From: Bacteroidales bacterium
GTDB taxonomy: Bacteria > Bacteroidota > Bacteroidia > Bacteroidales > UBA10428
Direction of reading: 5' to 3'
Assembly: GCA_016934395.1 (NCBI GenBank)
Contig: JAFGSZ010000092.1
Location: 1-64,000, forward strand
DNA: 64,000 bases
Program-made: the position numbers and the translations under genes
Part shown: positions 54,110 to 64,000 of the stretch, piece by piece
Layout: each line of letters begins with the position of its first letter
Numbering within the stretch: the stretch's first letter is position 1
Notes under the pieces: generated by a model
Databases searched by the model: none
Told to the model about the DNA's origin: nothing
The model's input: the letters and a program-made list of their open reading frames with translations, nothing else

Positions 54110-54900
54110 AGAATTCTATCTGTATCTATAGCGCCTTCAAATACCAGATTGGCCTGACCTTCGAGCCAGATATTAAAAAATCTCTCCCCTTTCCTTTCGA
54201 AACTCACACTTAAATTTCCACCCAGCGCTTTTACTTGTATTGAATTTTTATTAGTGTCCATTCCAATTGATGCAGAAATTGCCGAAGCAACAATGCCAGT
54301 CCCACATGCAAGGGTTTCATTTTCAACTCCACGTTCGTAAGTCCTCACAAAAATGCTTTTATGCTGCCTTTCAACAAAATTTACATTAGTGCCGTGCTCC
54401 TTAAATTGAGTATTGTATCTTATTTTTCTTCCCTCGGTATAAACATCCATCTGTTTAAGGTTGTCAACGAAAGTTACAAAATGCGGTGAACCTGTATTTA
54501 AAAAATAACTTCCATTAATCTTCAGGATATTTTCAACATCGATCATTTTCAATCGCACAAATTCGGGCTGAATAATTTCTGCGTCATGCGGCCCATCAAC
54601 TGCAATAAAGCTTGTTTTATTTTTAATAATCCCAAGTTTATGGGCAAAAGCAGTAATACATCTTCCTCCGTTACCGCACATTGATCCTTCAAATCCGTCT
54701 GAATTAAAATATACCATTCTGAAATCAAACTGATCATGTGGTTGCAAAAGCATCAATCCATCAGCCCCGATTCCAAATTTCCTGTCACATAACCTGGCAA
54801 TCAGCTTATTGTTCTTTGTTTCCAATACATTTTTCCTATCATCAATAATAATAAAATCATTTCCGGCGCCCTGGTATTTTGAAAAAGAAAGATTCATCAA
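54106..54900 (-). CDS. dapF: Diaminopimelate epimerase
   Basis: 264 aa; 'FSKYQGAGNDFIIIDDR', 'NSDGFEGSMCGNGGRCITAFA', 'TYERGVENETLACGTGIVASA'. Confidence 0.95.
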   Translation of the reverse strand: MMNLSFSKYQGAGNDFIIIDDRKNVLETKNNKLIARLCDRKFGIGADGLMLLQPHDQFDFRMVYFNSDGFEGSMCGNGGRCITAFAHKLGIIKNKTSFIAVDGPHDAEIIQPEFVRLKMIDVENILKINGSYFLNTGSPHFVTFVDNLKQMDVYTEGRKIRYNTQFKEHGTNVNFVERQHKSIFVRTYERGVENETLACGTGIVASAISASIGMDTNKNSIQVKALGGNLSVSFERKGERFFNIWLEGQANLVFEGAIDTDRIL

Positions 54901-55066
54901 TTACAGTTAAATAATGTTAAATTAAAAGCAACAGAAAAACTTTCGTTTTAACTTTGCCGTTACTTATTTGATTGTAAAAATACAATTTTTTGTTTACGCA
55001 TTAATTTTTTATAAAGAACAGATTTGAAATATAAATGTTAGATATTTAGAATAAATTGTAAAAGTT

Positions 55067-56497
55067 ATGAAAACAAAACAAATATTCAGTTCGGTAATTT
55101 TGGCGATACTTGGTGGATTTATTGCCCTGTTTGTATATACCCGGTTTCTGGAAAAGAAGAACCTTGTTATAACAGAACGATTAGCACAACCGGTTGGAAT
55201 GGTCAAACTTACACAGGATGAGAATAGTCCCCAGTTGGATTTTACTTATGCAGCCGAAAAATCCATACATGCGGTTGTAAACGTACGTACGGAAACTATG
55301 AGTCAGACAGCACGAAATCCTCTGTATGAATTATTTTATGGCGAGCGTTATAGTGAACCGGAACCGGTTCTGGGTATCGGGTCGGGTGTAATAATTTCAG
55401 ACAACGGTTATATTGTAACAAACAACCACGTAGTTGATAATTCGGATAAAATATATGTTACGTTAAATGACAAGCGCGAATTTGAAGCTCAGGTTATTGG
55501 TACCGATCCCAGTACAGATTTAGCGCTGCTCAAGATTAAATCAGAAGATTTGCCTCACATTCCATTTGGTGATTCTGACAATCTGAGAGTTGGAGAATGG
55601 GTTTTGGCAGTGGGCAATCCGTTTAATTTAACATCAACAGTAACAGCCGGAATTGTTAGCGCAAAAGGAAAAAACCTGGGGATTATTCAGGATCAGTATA
55701 GGATGGAGTCATTTATCCAGACGGATGCAGCCGTAAATCGCGGAAACAGCGGTGGCGCTCTTGTGGACCTGCGTGGTAATCTTGTTGGAATTAATACGGC
55801 CATAATTTCTCCTTCTGGCGGTTACGCCGGAATTTCATTTGCTGTGCCGGTAAGCATTGTTGAAAAAGTGGTGTCTGACTTGCAGGAATTTGGAGTGGTT
55901 CAGCGAGCTATTCTCGGTGTAACTATTGCGGATGTAACATCTCAGCTGGCCAAAGATGAAGGACTAGACAAAATTGAAGGTGTATATGTTACTGATGTTC
56001 GTGAAGACGGCGCCGCAAAATCAGTAGGAATTGAAAAAGGAGATTTAATTCTCGAAATAAATGGCGTGAGTGTGAACAGTCCGGCCGAGCTTCAGGAACA
56101 AATCAGCAAATACAGTCCTAATGATAAAGTAAGTGTATTGGTAAAAAGAAAGAGCAAAACGAAACTTTATGAGGCTACATTACGTAATTTACAAGGCAAC
56201 ACTAACTATGTTAAGACCGGGTCCTATGATTCCATTCTTGGTGCCAGATTTGCTGAAGTGGATCATGAAACCAGGAAAAAATTAGGAATTAAAAACGGTC
56301 TACAGGTTACCGACCTACGAGCAGGAAAACTTAGAACAGCAGGAGTAAAAGAGGGTTTTATTGTTACCCAGATTAATAAAGTTCCAGTAAATACTATTGA
56401 AGACGTAAATAAAATAATTAACGAGAAAACAGGAGGTATATTTATAGAAGGCATATATCCTGATGGATCGACCGAATATTATGCATTCGGTTTATAG
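55067..56497 (+). CDS. Do/DegP-family (HtrA) trypsin-like serine protease with PDZ domains
   Basis: 476 aa; 'GSGVIISDNGYIVTNNHVVDNSDKIYVTLND', 'DLALLKI', 'QTDAAVNRGNSGGALVDLRGNLVGINTAI'; two PDZ-like regions. Confidence 0.93.
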   Translation: MKTKQIFSSVILAILGGFIALFVYTRFLEKKNLVITERLAQPVGMVKLTQDENSPQLDFTYAAEKSIHAVVNVRTETMSQTARNPLYELFYGERYSEPEPVLGIGSGVIISDNGYIVTNNHVVDNSDKIYVTLNDKREFEAQVIGTDPSTDLALLKIKSEDLPHIPFGDSDNLRVGEWVLAVGNPFNLTSTVTAGIVSAKGKNLGIIQDQYRMESFIQTDAAVNRGNSGGALVDLRGNLVGINTAIISPSGGYAGISFAVPVSIVEKVVSDLQEFGVVQRAILGVTIADVTSQLAKDEGLDKIEGVYVTDVREDGAAKSVGIEKGDLILEINGVSVNSPAELQEQISKYSPNDKVSVLVKRKSKTKLYEATLRNLQGNTNYVKTGSYDSILGARFAEVDHETRKKLGIKNGLQVTDLRAGKLRTAGVKEGFIVTQINKVPVNTIEDVNKIINEKTGGIFIEGIYPDGSTEYYAFGL

Positions 56498-56520
56498 AAA
56501 ACAAGTCAAATTAAAAAATT

Positions 56521-56554
56521 CAAAAAGGCTTGCATTTCTTTGCAGGCCTTTTTT
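56521..56554 (+). terminator. Rho-independent terminator
   Basis: AAAGGCTTGCA-TTTCTT-TGCAGGCCTTTTTT. Confidence 0.75.
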
Positions 56555-56572
56555 ATGAAAATACAATTAATA

Positions 56573-56603
56573 TTGAATATAAGCAGAAAATAGTCTAAAT
56601 TCG
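56573..56603 (+). promoter_or_regulatory. Candidate promoter of the sigma-70 gene
   Basis: TTG - N20 - TAAATTCG, one mismatch from TAnnTTTG. Confidence 0.4.
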
Positions 56604-56624
56604 CAAAAAATTTCACACAAGGTA

Positions 56625-57485
56625 ATGAGACAATTAAAGATAACCAAATCGATAACAAACAGGGAAAGTGCTTCACTTGACAAGTACTTGCAGGAGATAG
56701 GTAAAGAGGAGTTGATCACAGTTGAAGAAGAAGTTGAATTAGCACAGCGTATAAAAAAAGGCGACAGGGCTGCATTGGAAAAACTTACCCGTGCAAACCT
56801 TCGATTTGTTGTTTCAGTTGCTAAACAATATCAGAATCAGGGATTAAGTTTGCCTGACTTAATTAATGAAGGGAACCTCGGACTTATTAAAGCTGCTGAA
56901 AAATTTGATGAAACACGAGGTTTTAAATTTATTTCATACGCCGTGTGGTGGATCAGACAATCCATACTTCAGGCGCTGGCCGAACAGTCAAGAATTGTCC
57001 GATTACCTTTAAATCAGGTTGGATCACTCAACAAGATCAATAAAGCATTTTCAAAATTCGAACAGGAATTTGAACGTACCCCTTCCCCTGAAGAGCTGGC
57101 AGAAAAACTTGAACTCCCCAAAGAAAAAGTTTCAGATACCTTACGCGTTTCAGGAAGGCATGTATCTGTTGATGCGCCTTTTGTTGACGGTGAAGACAAC
57201 AGCCTGCTGGATGTGTTAATTAATTCAGATTCCCCAAAAGCCGATAAAACCCTTCTAAATGAATCTCTAATCAAAGAAATTGACAGGGCCCTGGCAACAC
57301 TTACCGAAAGGGAAAGAGATATTATTAAACTCTTTTTTGGAATCGGAATTCAGGAAATGACTCTTGAAGAAATCGGGGAGCGTTTTGGGTTAACCCGGGA
57401 ACGTGTTCGACAGATAAAAGAAAAAGCTATTCGCCGGTTAAGACATACTTCGCGCAGTAAGCTTTTAAAAACATATTTAGGATAA
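56625..57485 (+). CDS. rpoD: Primary-type sigma-70 RNA polymerase sigma factor (RpoD)
   Basis: 286 aa; '[77 protein letters not shown]', '[28 protein letters not shown]'. Confidence 0.93.
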   Translation: MRQLKITKSITNRESASLDKYLQEIGKEELITVEEEVELAQRIKKGDRAALEKLTRANLRFVVSVAKQYQNQGLSLPDLINEGNLGLIKAAEKFDETRGFKFISYAVWWIRQSILQALAEQSRIVRLPLNQVGSLNKINKAFSKFEQEFERTPSPEELAEKLELPKEKVSDTLRVSGRHVSVDAPFVDGEDNSLLDVLINSDSPKADKTLLNESLIKEIDRALATLTERERDIIKLFFGIGIQEMTLEEIGERFGLTRERVRQIKEKAIRRLRHTSRSKLLKTYLG

Positions 57486-57497
57486 TATTAAAAAAAT

Positions 57498-57527
57498 AAA
57501 GCTGCTTTTTCAGGCAGCTTTTTTTTG
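57498..57527. terminator. Terminator between sigma-70 gene and uvrB
   Basis: AAAGCTGC-TTTTTCAG-GCAGCTTTTTTTT. Confidence 0.85.
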
Positions 57528-57547
57528 GAAAAAGGTGAACCGATTTA

Positions 57548-59566
57548 TTATTGTGACCGTTCCTTTAATAATTTTTTATAGGCTGACATTTCATCTCTAA
57601 ACCTTGCCGCTTCAACAAAATTAAGTTCTGCGGCTGCCTTTTCCATCGATTTTCTGGTCTTTTCTATTACTTCTTCAAGCGCGGTGGCATCCATATATTG
57701 AATTACCGGATCTGCTGCAAAATTTATATTTTCCGGTTCTATATATGCACGTGGTTCTCCTGTTTTCTTATGTACTTCCTGCATAATTCTTGAAATCCCT
57801 TTAATAATTTGCCGTGGAGTAATATTATGTTCTTCATTATAGGCCAACTGCTTTTCTCTTCTTCTGTTTGTTTCATCAATAGTTTTTTGCATTGATTGTG
57901 TAATTTTATCTGCATACATAATAACCTTCCCGTTAAGGTTTCTGGCAGCCCGGCCGGCAGTTTGGGTTAGCGAACGTTCCGACCGGAGAAAACCTTCTTT
58001 ATCTGCATCTAAAATAGCTACAAGAGAAACTTCCGGCAGATCTAAACCTTCACGTAATAAATTTACGCCAATTAATACATCAAACTGCCCATTTCTTAAT
58101 CCTTCCAATATTTCCACACGATCAAGCGTATCGATATCCGAATGGATGTATCTGCATTTTACATTAAATTTCAGAAGATAATTAGTCAATTCTTCAGCCA
58201 TACGTTTGGTAAGCGTGGTAACCAGCACCCTTTCTTTTAATGCCACCCGCCGGTTAATTTCAATTAATAAATCATCTATTTGATTCAGACTGGGTTTAAC
58301 CTCAATAACAGGATCGAGCAAGCCTGTAGGACGAATCAACTGCTCCACAATTACCCCTTCACTTTTTTCAAGTTCAAATTCGGTTGGAGTAGCGCTAACA
58401 AAAATTGTCTGATTGATGAGTTGATCAAATTCATCGAATTTTAACGGCCGGTTATCAATTGCTGCAGGTAAACGAAATCCATGTTCAACAAGAGTTTGTT
58501 TTCTTGAATGGTCGCCACCATACATGGCACGAATTTGCGGAAGGGTAACATGGCTCTCATCAATCACCGTTAGAAAATCATCCGGAAAATAATCAAGCAG
58601 ACAAAAGGGACGTGTACCGGGCGACCTGCCATCAAAATAACGTGAATAATTCTCGATCCCGGGACAAAAACCCAATTCTTTAATCATCTCCAAGTCATAA
58701 GTTACTCTTTGTTCAATACGTTTGGCCTCCAGCATTTTTCCCATATCTTTAAAGAATTGCACATGTTCGAATAAATCATCCTGGATTTTTTCGATAGCCT
58801 GTTGTATCCTGTATTTTGTAGTAACAAAAATATTTGCAGGATAAATAACGGCAACATCAGGAGATTCAATCACATTCCCGTTTAGGGGCTCAATCATCTG
58901 AATTTCATCAATATCATCTCCCCAGAAACTAATCCTGTAGGCATAATCGTTATAAGCAAGAAAAACATCCACGGTATCACCCCTAACGCGGAAATTACCT
59001 CTTAAAAAATTAACTTCACTTCGAGAATATAAACTGTCAACAAGTTTTCTCAAAAAAGTATTCCTTCCTATATTTTGTCCTTTTTTAATAGTAATTGTAT
59101 TCGTATGAAAATCATCCGGATTCCCAATTCCATATAAACACGAAACAGAAGAGACAACAATCACATCCCTCCTTCCTGAAAGAAGTGAAGAAGTCGTGCT
59201 AAGCCTGAGCTTTTCAATTTCGTCATTAATTGAAAGATCTTTCTCGATATAGGTGTCTGTAACGGGAAGATATGCTTCCGGCTGGTAGTAATCATAATAT
59301 GAAACGAAATACTCAACAGCATTTTCGGGAAAAAACTGTTTGAATTCACCAAATAATTGGGCGGCCAGAGTTTTGTTATGACTCAACACGAGAACCGGTC
59401 TTTGAAGCTTTTCTATCACATTAGCAATAGTAAAAGTTTTACCAGAGCCTGTAACCCCTAAAAGTGTTTGAAAAGGCACGTTCTGTTTAATACCGCTTAA
59501 TAACTGCTGAATGGCTTCGGGCTGGTCTCCGGTAGGAATATATTCACTATTAAGTTTAAAATCCAT
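57548..59566 (-). CDS. uvrB: Excinuclease ABC subunit B
   Basis: 672 aa; 'GDQPEAIQQLL', 'LLGVTGSGKTFTIANVI', 'SYYDYYQPEAYLPVTDTYIEKD', 'LREGLDLPEVSLVAILDADKEGFLRSERSLTQTAGRAARN'. Confidence 0.96.
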   Translation of the reverse strand: MDFKLNSEYIPTGDQPEAIQQLLSGIKQNVPFQTLLGVTGSGKTFTIANVIEKLQRPVLVLSHNKTLAAQLFGEFKQFFPENAVEYFVSYYDYYQPEAYLPVTDTYIEKDLSINDEIEKLRLSTTSSLLSGRRDVIVVSSVSCLYGIGNPDDFHTNTITIKKGQNIGRNTFLRKLVDSLYSRSEVNFLRGNFRVRGDTVDVFLAYNDYAYRISFWGDDIDEIQMIEPLNGNVIESPDVAVIYPANIFVTTKYRIQQAIEKIQDDLFEHVQFFKDMGKMLEAKRIEQRVTYDLEMIKELGFCPGIENYSRYFDGRSPGTRPFCLLDYFPDDFLTVIDESHVTLPQIRAMYGGDHSRKQTLVEHGFRLPAAIDNRPLKFDEFDQLINQTIFVSATPTEFELEKSEGVIVEQLIRPTGLLDPVIEVKPSLNQIDDLLIEINRRVALKERVLVTTLTKRMAEELTNYLLKFNVKCRYIHSDIDTLDRVEILEGLRNGQFDVLIGVNLLREGLDLPEVSLVAILDADKEGFLRSERSLTQTAGRAARNLNGKVIMYADKITQSMQKTIDETNRRREKQLAYNEEHNITPRQIIKGISRIMQEVHKKTGEPRAYIEPENINFAADPVIQYMDATALEEVIEKTRKSMEKAAAELNFVEAARFRDEMSAYKKLLKERSQ

Positions 59567-59795
59567 CAGATAATTAAAATATTTTTAAAGCTTCTATAGA
59601 AACAGCTTATTTGAGAATTAGTTTTTATAAATAATTGTCTGCCACCTTCTTATTATTTCATATAATATTTAAATTTCTTTTAGAGAAAAATGAAGTAATC
59701 GAACATTACAGGTCATACACCATAAAATTTATAGTATATACCAAACTTTTCATAACCTAAAAATTTGAACATCGTATAAAATTAATATTTTTACT

Positions 59796-61205
59796 ATGCA
59801 ATCGACACATATATTAATGGAAAAGAAAGTTAGTTTTTTAAAACACCTTTCAGATTTAATGACGCAGAATAAAGGCCTGCAGGAAGAAAATGAAAGCTTA
59901 ATACATCAAATAGAAGAACTCACCAAAGAAGTCGATCGCTACAAAAAAATCCTGTACAAAGAAAAAATTCTTGCCGAAGAGAAAAAATTCAAATCCAAAA
60001 AAATAAAAAAATACAGGATTGCTACTGTATTGTTCGCAGATATTCAGGGATTTAATGATATTTCTGAGGCAAAAAACAGTGAAGTTCTGGTAGATCATCT
60101 GGATGAAATTTTTATTGAACTTGAAACTATTATTAAAAAATATAATATTATTCAGATTAAGTCAATCAGAGATTCCATAATGTGTGTTGGCGGAATTCCG
60201 GAGAAAAATATTACTAATCCTCTTGAAGTTGTACTTATAGCCATTGAAATGCAATATCATCTAAAAGAGCTACAGCGCTCATTTGGTGGTGATAAATTCT
60301 GGAGCCTGCGTATAGGTATCCATACCGGACCATTGGTAGCCCAGGACTTTGGTAAGAACAAAAACAATATTAAAATTACAGGAGAAACAGTGAATCAGGC
60401 TACCCGTCTTCGTTCATTCTGTTCGCCGGGTGAAACCCTAATTTCAGAAACAACATACATAATGATCAAAGATCTTATAGATTGTGAATATTATGGGAAA
60501 ATGCCGGTGAAATATAAAGGTGACCTCCAGTTATATAATATAAAAGGAATAAAAACTGAATTTTCATTACTTAACAAACGCTTAATTCCGAACAAGAAAT
60601 TCAATATCCGATTTGGTTTACTTCAATTTACTGATCTTGAAGAATTAATTCTCGATAAGCTTGAAAAAGAATTGCCAAACAGCTTATATTATCATAATGT
60701 AAAACATACTGTAGATGTTGTTACACAAGCAGAATTAATCGGACTTGGTGAAGGGGTAAGTGAAGAAGAACTGTTATTATTAAAAACTGCCGCATTATTT
60801 CATGATGCAGGGCAGATATATACATACGATAAGCACGAAGAAGCAGGTGCTGCCATGGCCAGAGAGGTTTTACCGGATTACTATTATACCCCGTCGCAAA
60901 TTGATAAAATTTGTGAATTGATTATGTCTACGCAACAGCCACCTGATCCAAGAAATAAACTTGAGGAGATTATGTGTGATGCTGATCTGGATTACCTTGG
61001 CAGAAGTGATATGATCCCTGTTTCGAATACTCTCTACAAGGAATTAAAGGAACACAATAAAATTGCCTCCATGGAAGAATGGAATATGCTTCAAATCAAA
61101 TTTATATCCAATCATCAATATTTTACAAAAACTGCCAGAAGCATGCGCGAAGTAAATAAACAAATGCAAATTGAGCGCATTAAAACTCTTCTTGTAGAAG
61201 CATAA
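59796..61205 (+). CDS. Class III nucleotide cyclase domain fused to HD phosphohydrolase-like domain
   Basis: 469 aa; coiled coil, then 'ATVLFADIQGFNDISEAK', 'IKSIRDSIMCVGGIP', 'KITGETVNQATRLRSFCSPGETLIS'; C-terminal 'YYHNVKHTVDVV', 'LFHDAGQIYTYDKHEEAGA', 'MCDADLDYLGR'. Real start may be 59817. Confidence 0.8.
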   Translation: MQSTHILMEKKVSFLKHLSDLMTQNKGLQEENESLIHQIEELTKEVDRYKKILYKEKILAEEKKFKSKKIKKYRIATVLFADIQGFNDISEAKNSEVLVDHLDEIFIELETIIKKYNIIQIKSIRDSIMCVGGIPEKNITNPLEVVLIAIEMQYHLKELQRSFGGDKFWSLRIGIHTGPLVAQDFGKNKNNIKITGETVNQATRLRSFCSPGETLISETTYIMIKDLIDCEYYGKMPVKYKGDLQLYNIKGIKTEFSLLNKRLIPNKKFNIRFGLLQFTDLEELILDKLEKELPNSLYYHNVKHTVDVVTQAELIGLGEGVSEEELLLLKTAALFHDAGQIYTYDKHEEAGAAMAREVLPDYYYTPSQIDKICELIMSTQQPPDPRNKLEEIMCDADLDYLGRSDMIPVSNTLYKELKEHNKIASMEEWNMLQIKFISNHQYFTKTARSMREVNKQMQIERIKTLLVEA

Positions 61206-61535
61206 CAACTTAATTCTGTATTTTTATATCCCAAACCGGAACAACAATAAATTAGGAGAAATTTAGTTATTAATCAAATATGTTAAATACCAATTATAAA
61301 ATTATTTTTAGCGCATAATCCAGTAAATTTATAGTAGTTCAGTTTTATTTTCAATAAATCTTTGTATCTTGGTCATGAATATTTTTATCGAAAACCAGAG
61401 AAACTGACGCAATATTAATACACTAAACAAATTTGTTTTATCCATATTCAAAATTATTATTAACCCTGTTTTCCTCAATTGTAAAATATAACCACACAAT
61501 ACTAAAAATTATACTATTTATTTAATAAATCGATT

Positions 61536-61859
61536 ATGAACATTTTTGTAGGTAATCTTCCTTTCCGTTTAGAAGAAGAGGATTTAAAAGAAATTTTTGA
61601 AGAGTACGGTGAAGTAGATTCAGTTAAAATTATAACTGACAAATACTCCGGAAAAAGCAGAGGTTTTGGTTTTGTTGAAATGTCAAATGAAGAAGAAGCA
61701 AAGAATGCGATCGAAGGCCTGAATGGTGCTGAAATAGAAAGTCGCACAATTGTTGTAAACGAATCCGAAAAAAGAAAAGAAAACGACAGAAAACGCAGTT
61801 TTAACGGCGGCGGCAGACCAGATCGCGGTGATAAATCCAGGAGAAGATCAAACTATTAA
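61536..61859 (+). CDS. RRM-type RNA-binding protein
   Basis: 107 aa; 'MNIFVGNLPFRLEEEDLKEIFEEYGEVDSVKIITDKYSGKSRGFGFVEM' (RNP2/RNP1) with basic glycine-rich tail. Confidence 0.93.
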   Translation: MNIFVGNLPFRLEEEDLKEIFEEYGEVDSVKIITDKYSGKSRGFGFVEMSNEEEAKNAIEGLNGAEIESRTIVVNESEKRKENDRKRSFNGGGRPDRGDKSRRRSNY

Positions 61860-62031
61860 TTATCCATTATTTAATAGTTTTTACTTAGTCAGCTTTTAGC
61901 TAGAGTGTAGTGTATTATTTTTTCTGTATACTATTACAGACCTAATGTTAATCTCCACTCCATAATTAATTTACAATATCCCGGTTCGGACATCATTTTA
62001 TTTGAATATCCAACTGGGAGTTTTTTATTAT

Positions 62032-64000
62032 CTACAAACGGAGACCTAAAATGGTAATATCATCCGTTTGTTCATAGTTTCTTTTCCAGTCTATAAAAGT
62101 TTTATCCAGGATTTCTTTTTGCTCATGCATGGGTTTCTGATGATTAAAAAGCAAGATTTCCAGTAACCTTTTGCTTGTGAATTTTTTATCTTTTTCTCCG
62201 CCAAACTGATCCTGAAATCCGTCAGAAAACATATACAATACATCACCTTTGTTTATCTTTAATTCCTTCATCGAAAATTTCCCATATTCGTAAAGCGATA
62301 TACCCACGGGCATCCGGTCAGCTTTTAAAATATTAAGATTTCCGTTACTAATATGCACCATATTATTCAGGGCCCCTGCATATTGCAGCTTAGTAAAATC
62401 CTGATCAATGACACATAATGATAGATCCAGACCATCAAAATTGCTGCTCTCCTCATTTTGACGTAAAGCTGTTATCACTTTTTCTTTTAGAGTGTCAAGA
62501 ATTATATCTGGTCTGATTTTCCCTGGGCCATTTACTATCTCATTTAAAAAAGTAATCCCCAGCATACTCATAAATGCACCTGGAACGCCATGCCCCGTGC
62601 AATCTGCAACTGTAATTATTATTTTATCTTCTTTTTTTGCTAACCAGTAAAAGTCGCCACTAACTATATCCTTTGGTTTACTAAGTATAAAATTTTCATT
62701 AAAAATCCGGTTTAATAGTTCTATTGGAGGTATTATTGCTGATTGAATACGACTTGCATATCTAATACTATCCGTAATTTCTTTATTTTTATTTTTAATT
62801 AAATTACTCTGTTTCTCAAGTTCATCGTTCTGACGCTGAATTTCTGCAGTTCTTTCTTGCACTTTTTCTTCAAGAATCCTGGTTTTTTTCAAAAGATTGT
62901 CTTCACGTCTTTTAATATAAATATATATTATAGATAAAATGGTTAAAAAAGTGAGAACATAAAACCACCAGTGTTTCCAAACCGGAGTTTTAATGATAAT
63001 CGTCTTACGCAATGGAGTTAAAGAACTTATTCCATCACTATTGATAGCATTTAACATAAACGTGTACCTGCCTTCTGATAATCCGGGATATGTTACAGAG
63101 TTAATTTTAGTAACCTCCGACCATTCATTATAGCCCTCTAATTTATATTGATATTTTACAAGATCGGGTTCCTTAAGACTTAATCCCAAAAACTCAAGAT
63201 TGATAGTATATTTTCCCGGTTTAAGTACCAGCACATCTTCAAAATTAATTTTTTTATCATTGACTTTCAGTGATGTAATGCTTAATAAAGGAGGAGGGAC
63301 AATTTTATTATCGGATCTAAAGTCGTATGAAATAATCCCATTATTAGTACCAAACCATAACATTTCATTATGATCGATAAATGCTGCATTTTTGTTGAAT
63401 TCTATATTGCTTAAAATTCCTTCCTGTTGTTGAATAGGCTTTACAGTATAATCAATTGTTCTTAGCCGGCTTACCCCACCTCTGTGACCTACCCAGATAT
63501 TATTATTTTTATCACCAACAAGTGAATAACAGAAATTAGAAATTAATCCATTCTCAGTTGTAAAATTTGTAATAGAATCTTTCAAAATTTGAAATACACC
63601 ACTTCCAATTGATCCAACCCAAATATTTGAATCATTATCTTCAGCAATAGGACCTAATGTGAAAATTCCCCTATCATTTGTTATATAGATTTTCTCAATA
63701 CGTCCTTTCTGTATATATGCAAGAACGTTACTAAGTGTGGAAATCCATAGCCTGCCTTTTGTATCAAAGAACAAATGATTCACATAATTATGAGGTAATC
63801 CACCCTGGTGAATATTATACCAGATTCTTTCATTTGTCTGAGTATTAATATTACAAACGCCTTTTTTTGTCCCCACCCACACCTCAGCGCCTTTGCCGGC
63901 TATAGTTGTAATAGAATTTTCAAGAATTCCTTTGCCTATATAAATTTTTACAATTTTATCCTGTTTAACCAACAATCGATACATTCCGCTATTTTCTGTA
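62032..64000 (-). CDS. Two-component-regulator-type propeller + Y_Y_Y + TM + coiled coil + SpoIIE/PP2C phosphatase; 5' end beyond the right window edge
   Basis: The listed 650 aa ORF starts at 63984, but the frame continues open (TENSGMYRLLV...) to the edge. Blades 'GKGAEVWVGTKKGVCNI', 'DSNIWVGSIGSGVFQI'; 'PDLVKYQYKLEGYNEWSEV'; 'FILSKPKDIVSGDFYWLAKKEDKIIITVADCTGHGVPGAFMSMLG'. Confidence 0.88.
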   Translation of the reverse strand, partial: TENSGMYRLLVKQDKIVKIYIGKGILENSITTIAGKGAEVWVGTKKGVCNINTQTNERIWYNIHQGGLPHNYVNHLFFDTKGRLWISTLSNVLAYIQKGRIEKIYITNDRGIFTLGPIAEDNDSNIWVGSIGSGVFQILKDSITNFTTENGLISNFCYSLVGDKNNNIWVGHRGGVSRLRTIDYTVKPIQQQEGILSNIEFNKNAAFIDHNEMLWFGTNNGIISYDFRSDNKIVPPPLLSITSLKVNDKKINFEDVLVLKPGKYTINLEFLGLSLKEPDLVKYQYKLEGYNEWSEVTKINSVTYPGLSEGRYTFMLNAINSDGISSLTPLRKTIIIKTPVWKHWWFYVLTFLTILSIIYIYIKRREDNLLKKTRILEEKVQERTAEIQRQNDELEKQSNLIKNKNKEITDSIRYASRIQSAIIPPIELLNRIFNENFILSKPKDIVSGDFYWLAKKEDKIIITVADCTGHGVPGAFMSMLGITFLNEIVNGPGKIRPDIILDTLKEKVITALRQNEESSNFDGLDLSLCVIDQDFTKLQYAGALNNMVHISNGNLNILKADRMPVGISLYEYGKFSMKELKINKGDVLYMFSDGFQDQFGGEKDKKFTSKRLLEILLFNHQKPMHEQKEILDKTFIDWKRNYEQTDDITILGLRL

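Noticed and set aside
54949-54956. TAACTTTG as htrA promoter
   Set aside because: -7 match only; no -33 TTG at 19-21 nt. Chance matches are expected in AT-rich intergenic DNA.

Overview
The window looks like Bacteroidota chromosome: T9SS sorting domains, SusC/SusD, TTG-N19-TAnnTTTG promoters and a PorD/CoaBC/RpoZ/BamD block. The left third is accessory. At 1-10627 (- strand) there is a four-gene surface/RHS array: a LamG-BACON tail-fibre-like protein, a YD-repeat protein, an SBBP/T9SS protein, and a DUF6443-type RHS protein whose RHS core lies at the window edge, so its variable C-terminus is outside. Next comes a recombination scar of two truncated gene fragments (10795-11520), a C10 (streptopain-like) peptidase, and a SusC/SusD operon with two Ig/Calx-like lipoproteins. 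The rest is mostly core genome: fabI, recN, porD, coaBC, rpoZ, bamD, a serine palmitoyltransferase-like gene, trxB, gyrB, dapF, htrA, sigma-70, uvrB. Interspersed are a polysaccharide deacetylase/acyltransferase cluster with a flippase nearby, a TPR plus outer-membrane-barrel pair, a nucleotide cyclase-HD fusion and a propeller-SpoIIE regulator running off the right edge. I saw no tRNA, rRNA, CRISPR array or transposase. The most notable candidates are the RHS array with its unseen C-terminal domain, the gene-fragment scar, a small CxC-tailed membrane ORF with its own terminator, and the cyclase-HD fusion. All family assignments come from reading the sequence; no database search was run.
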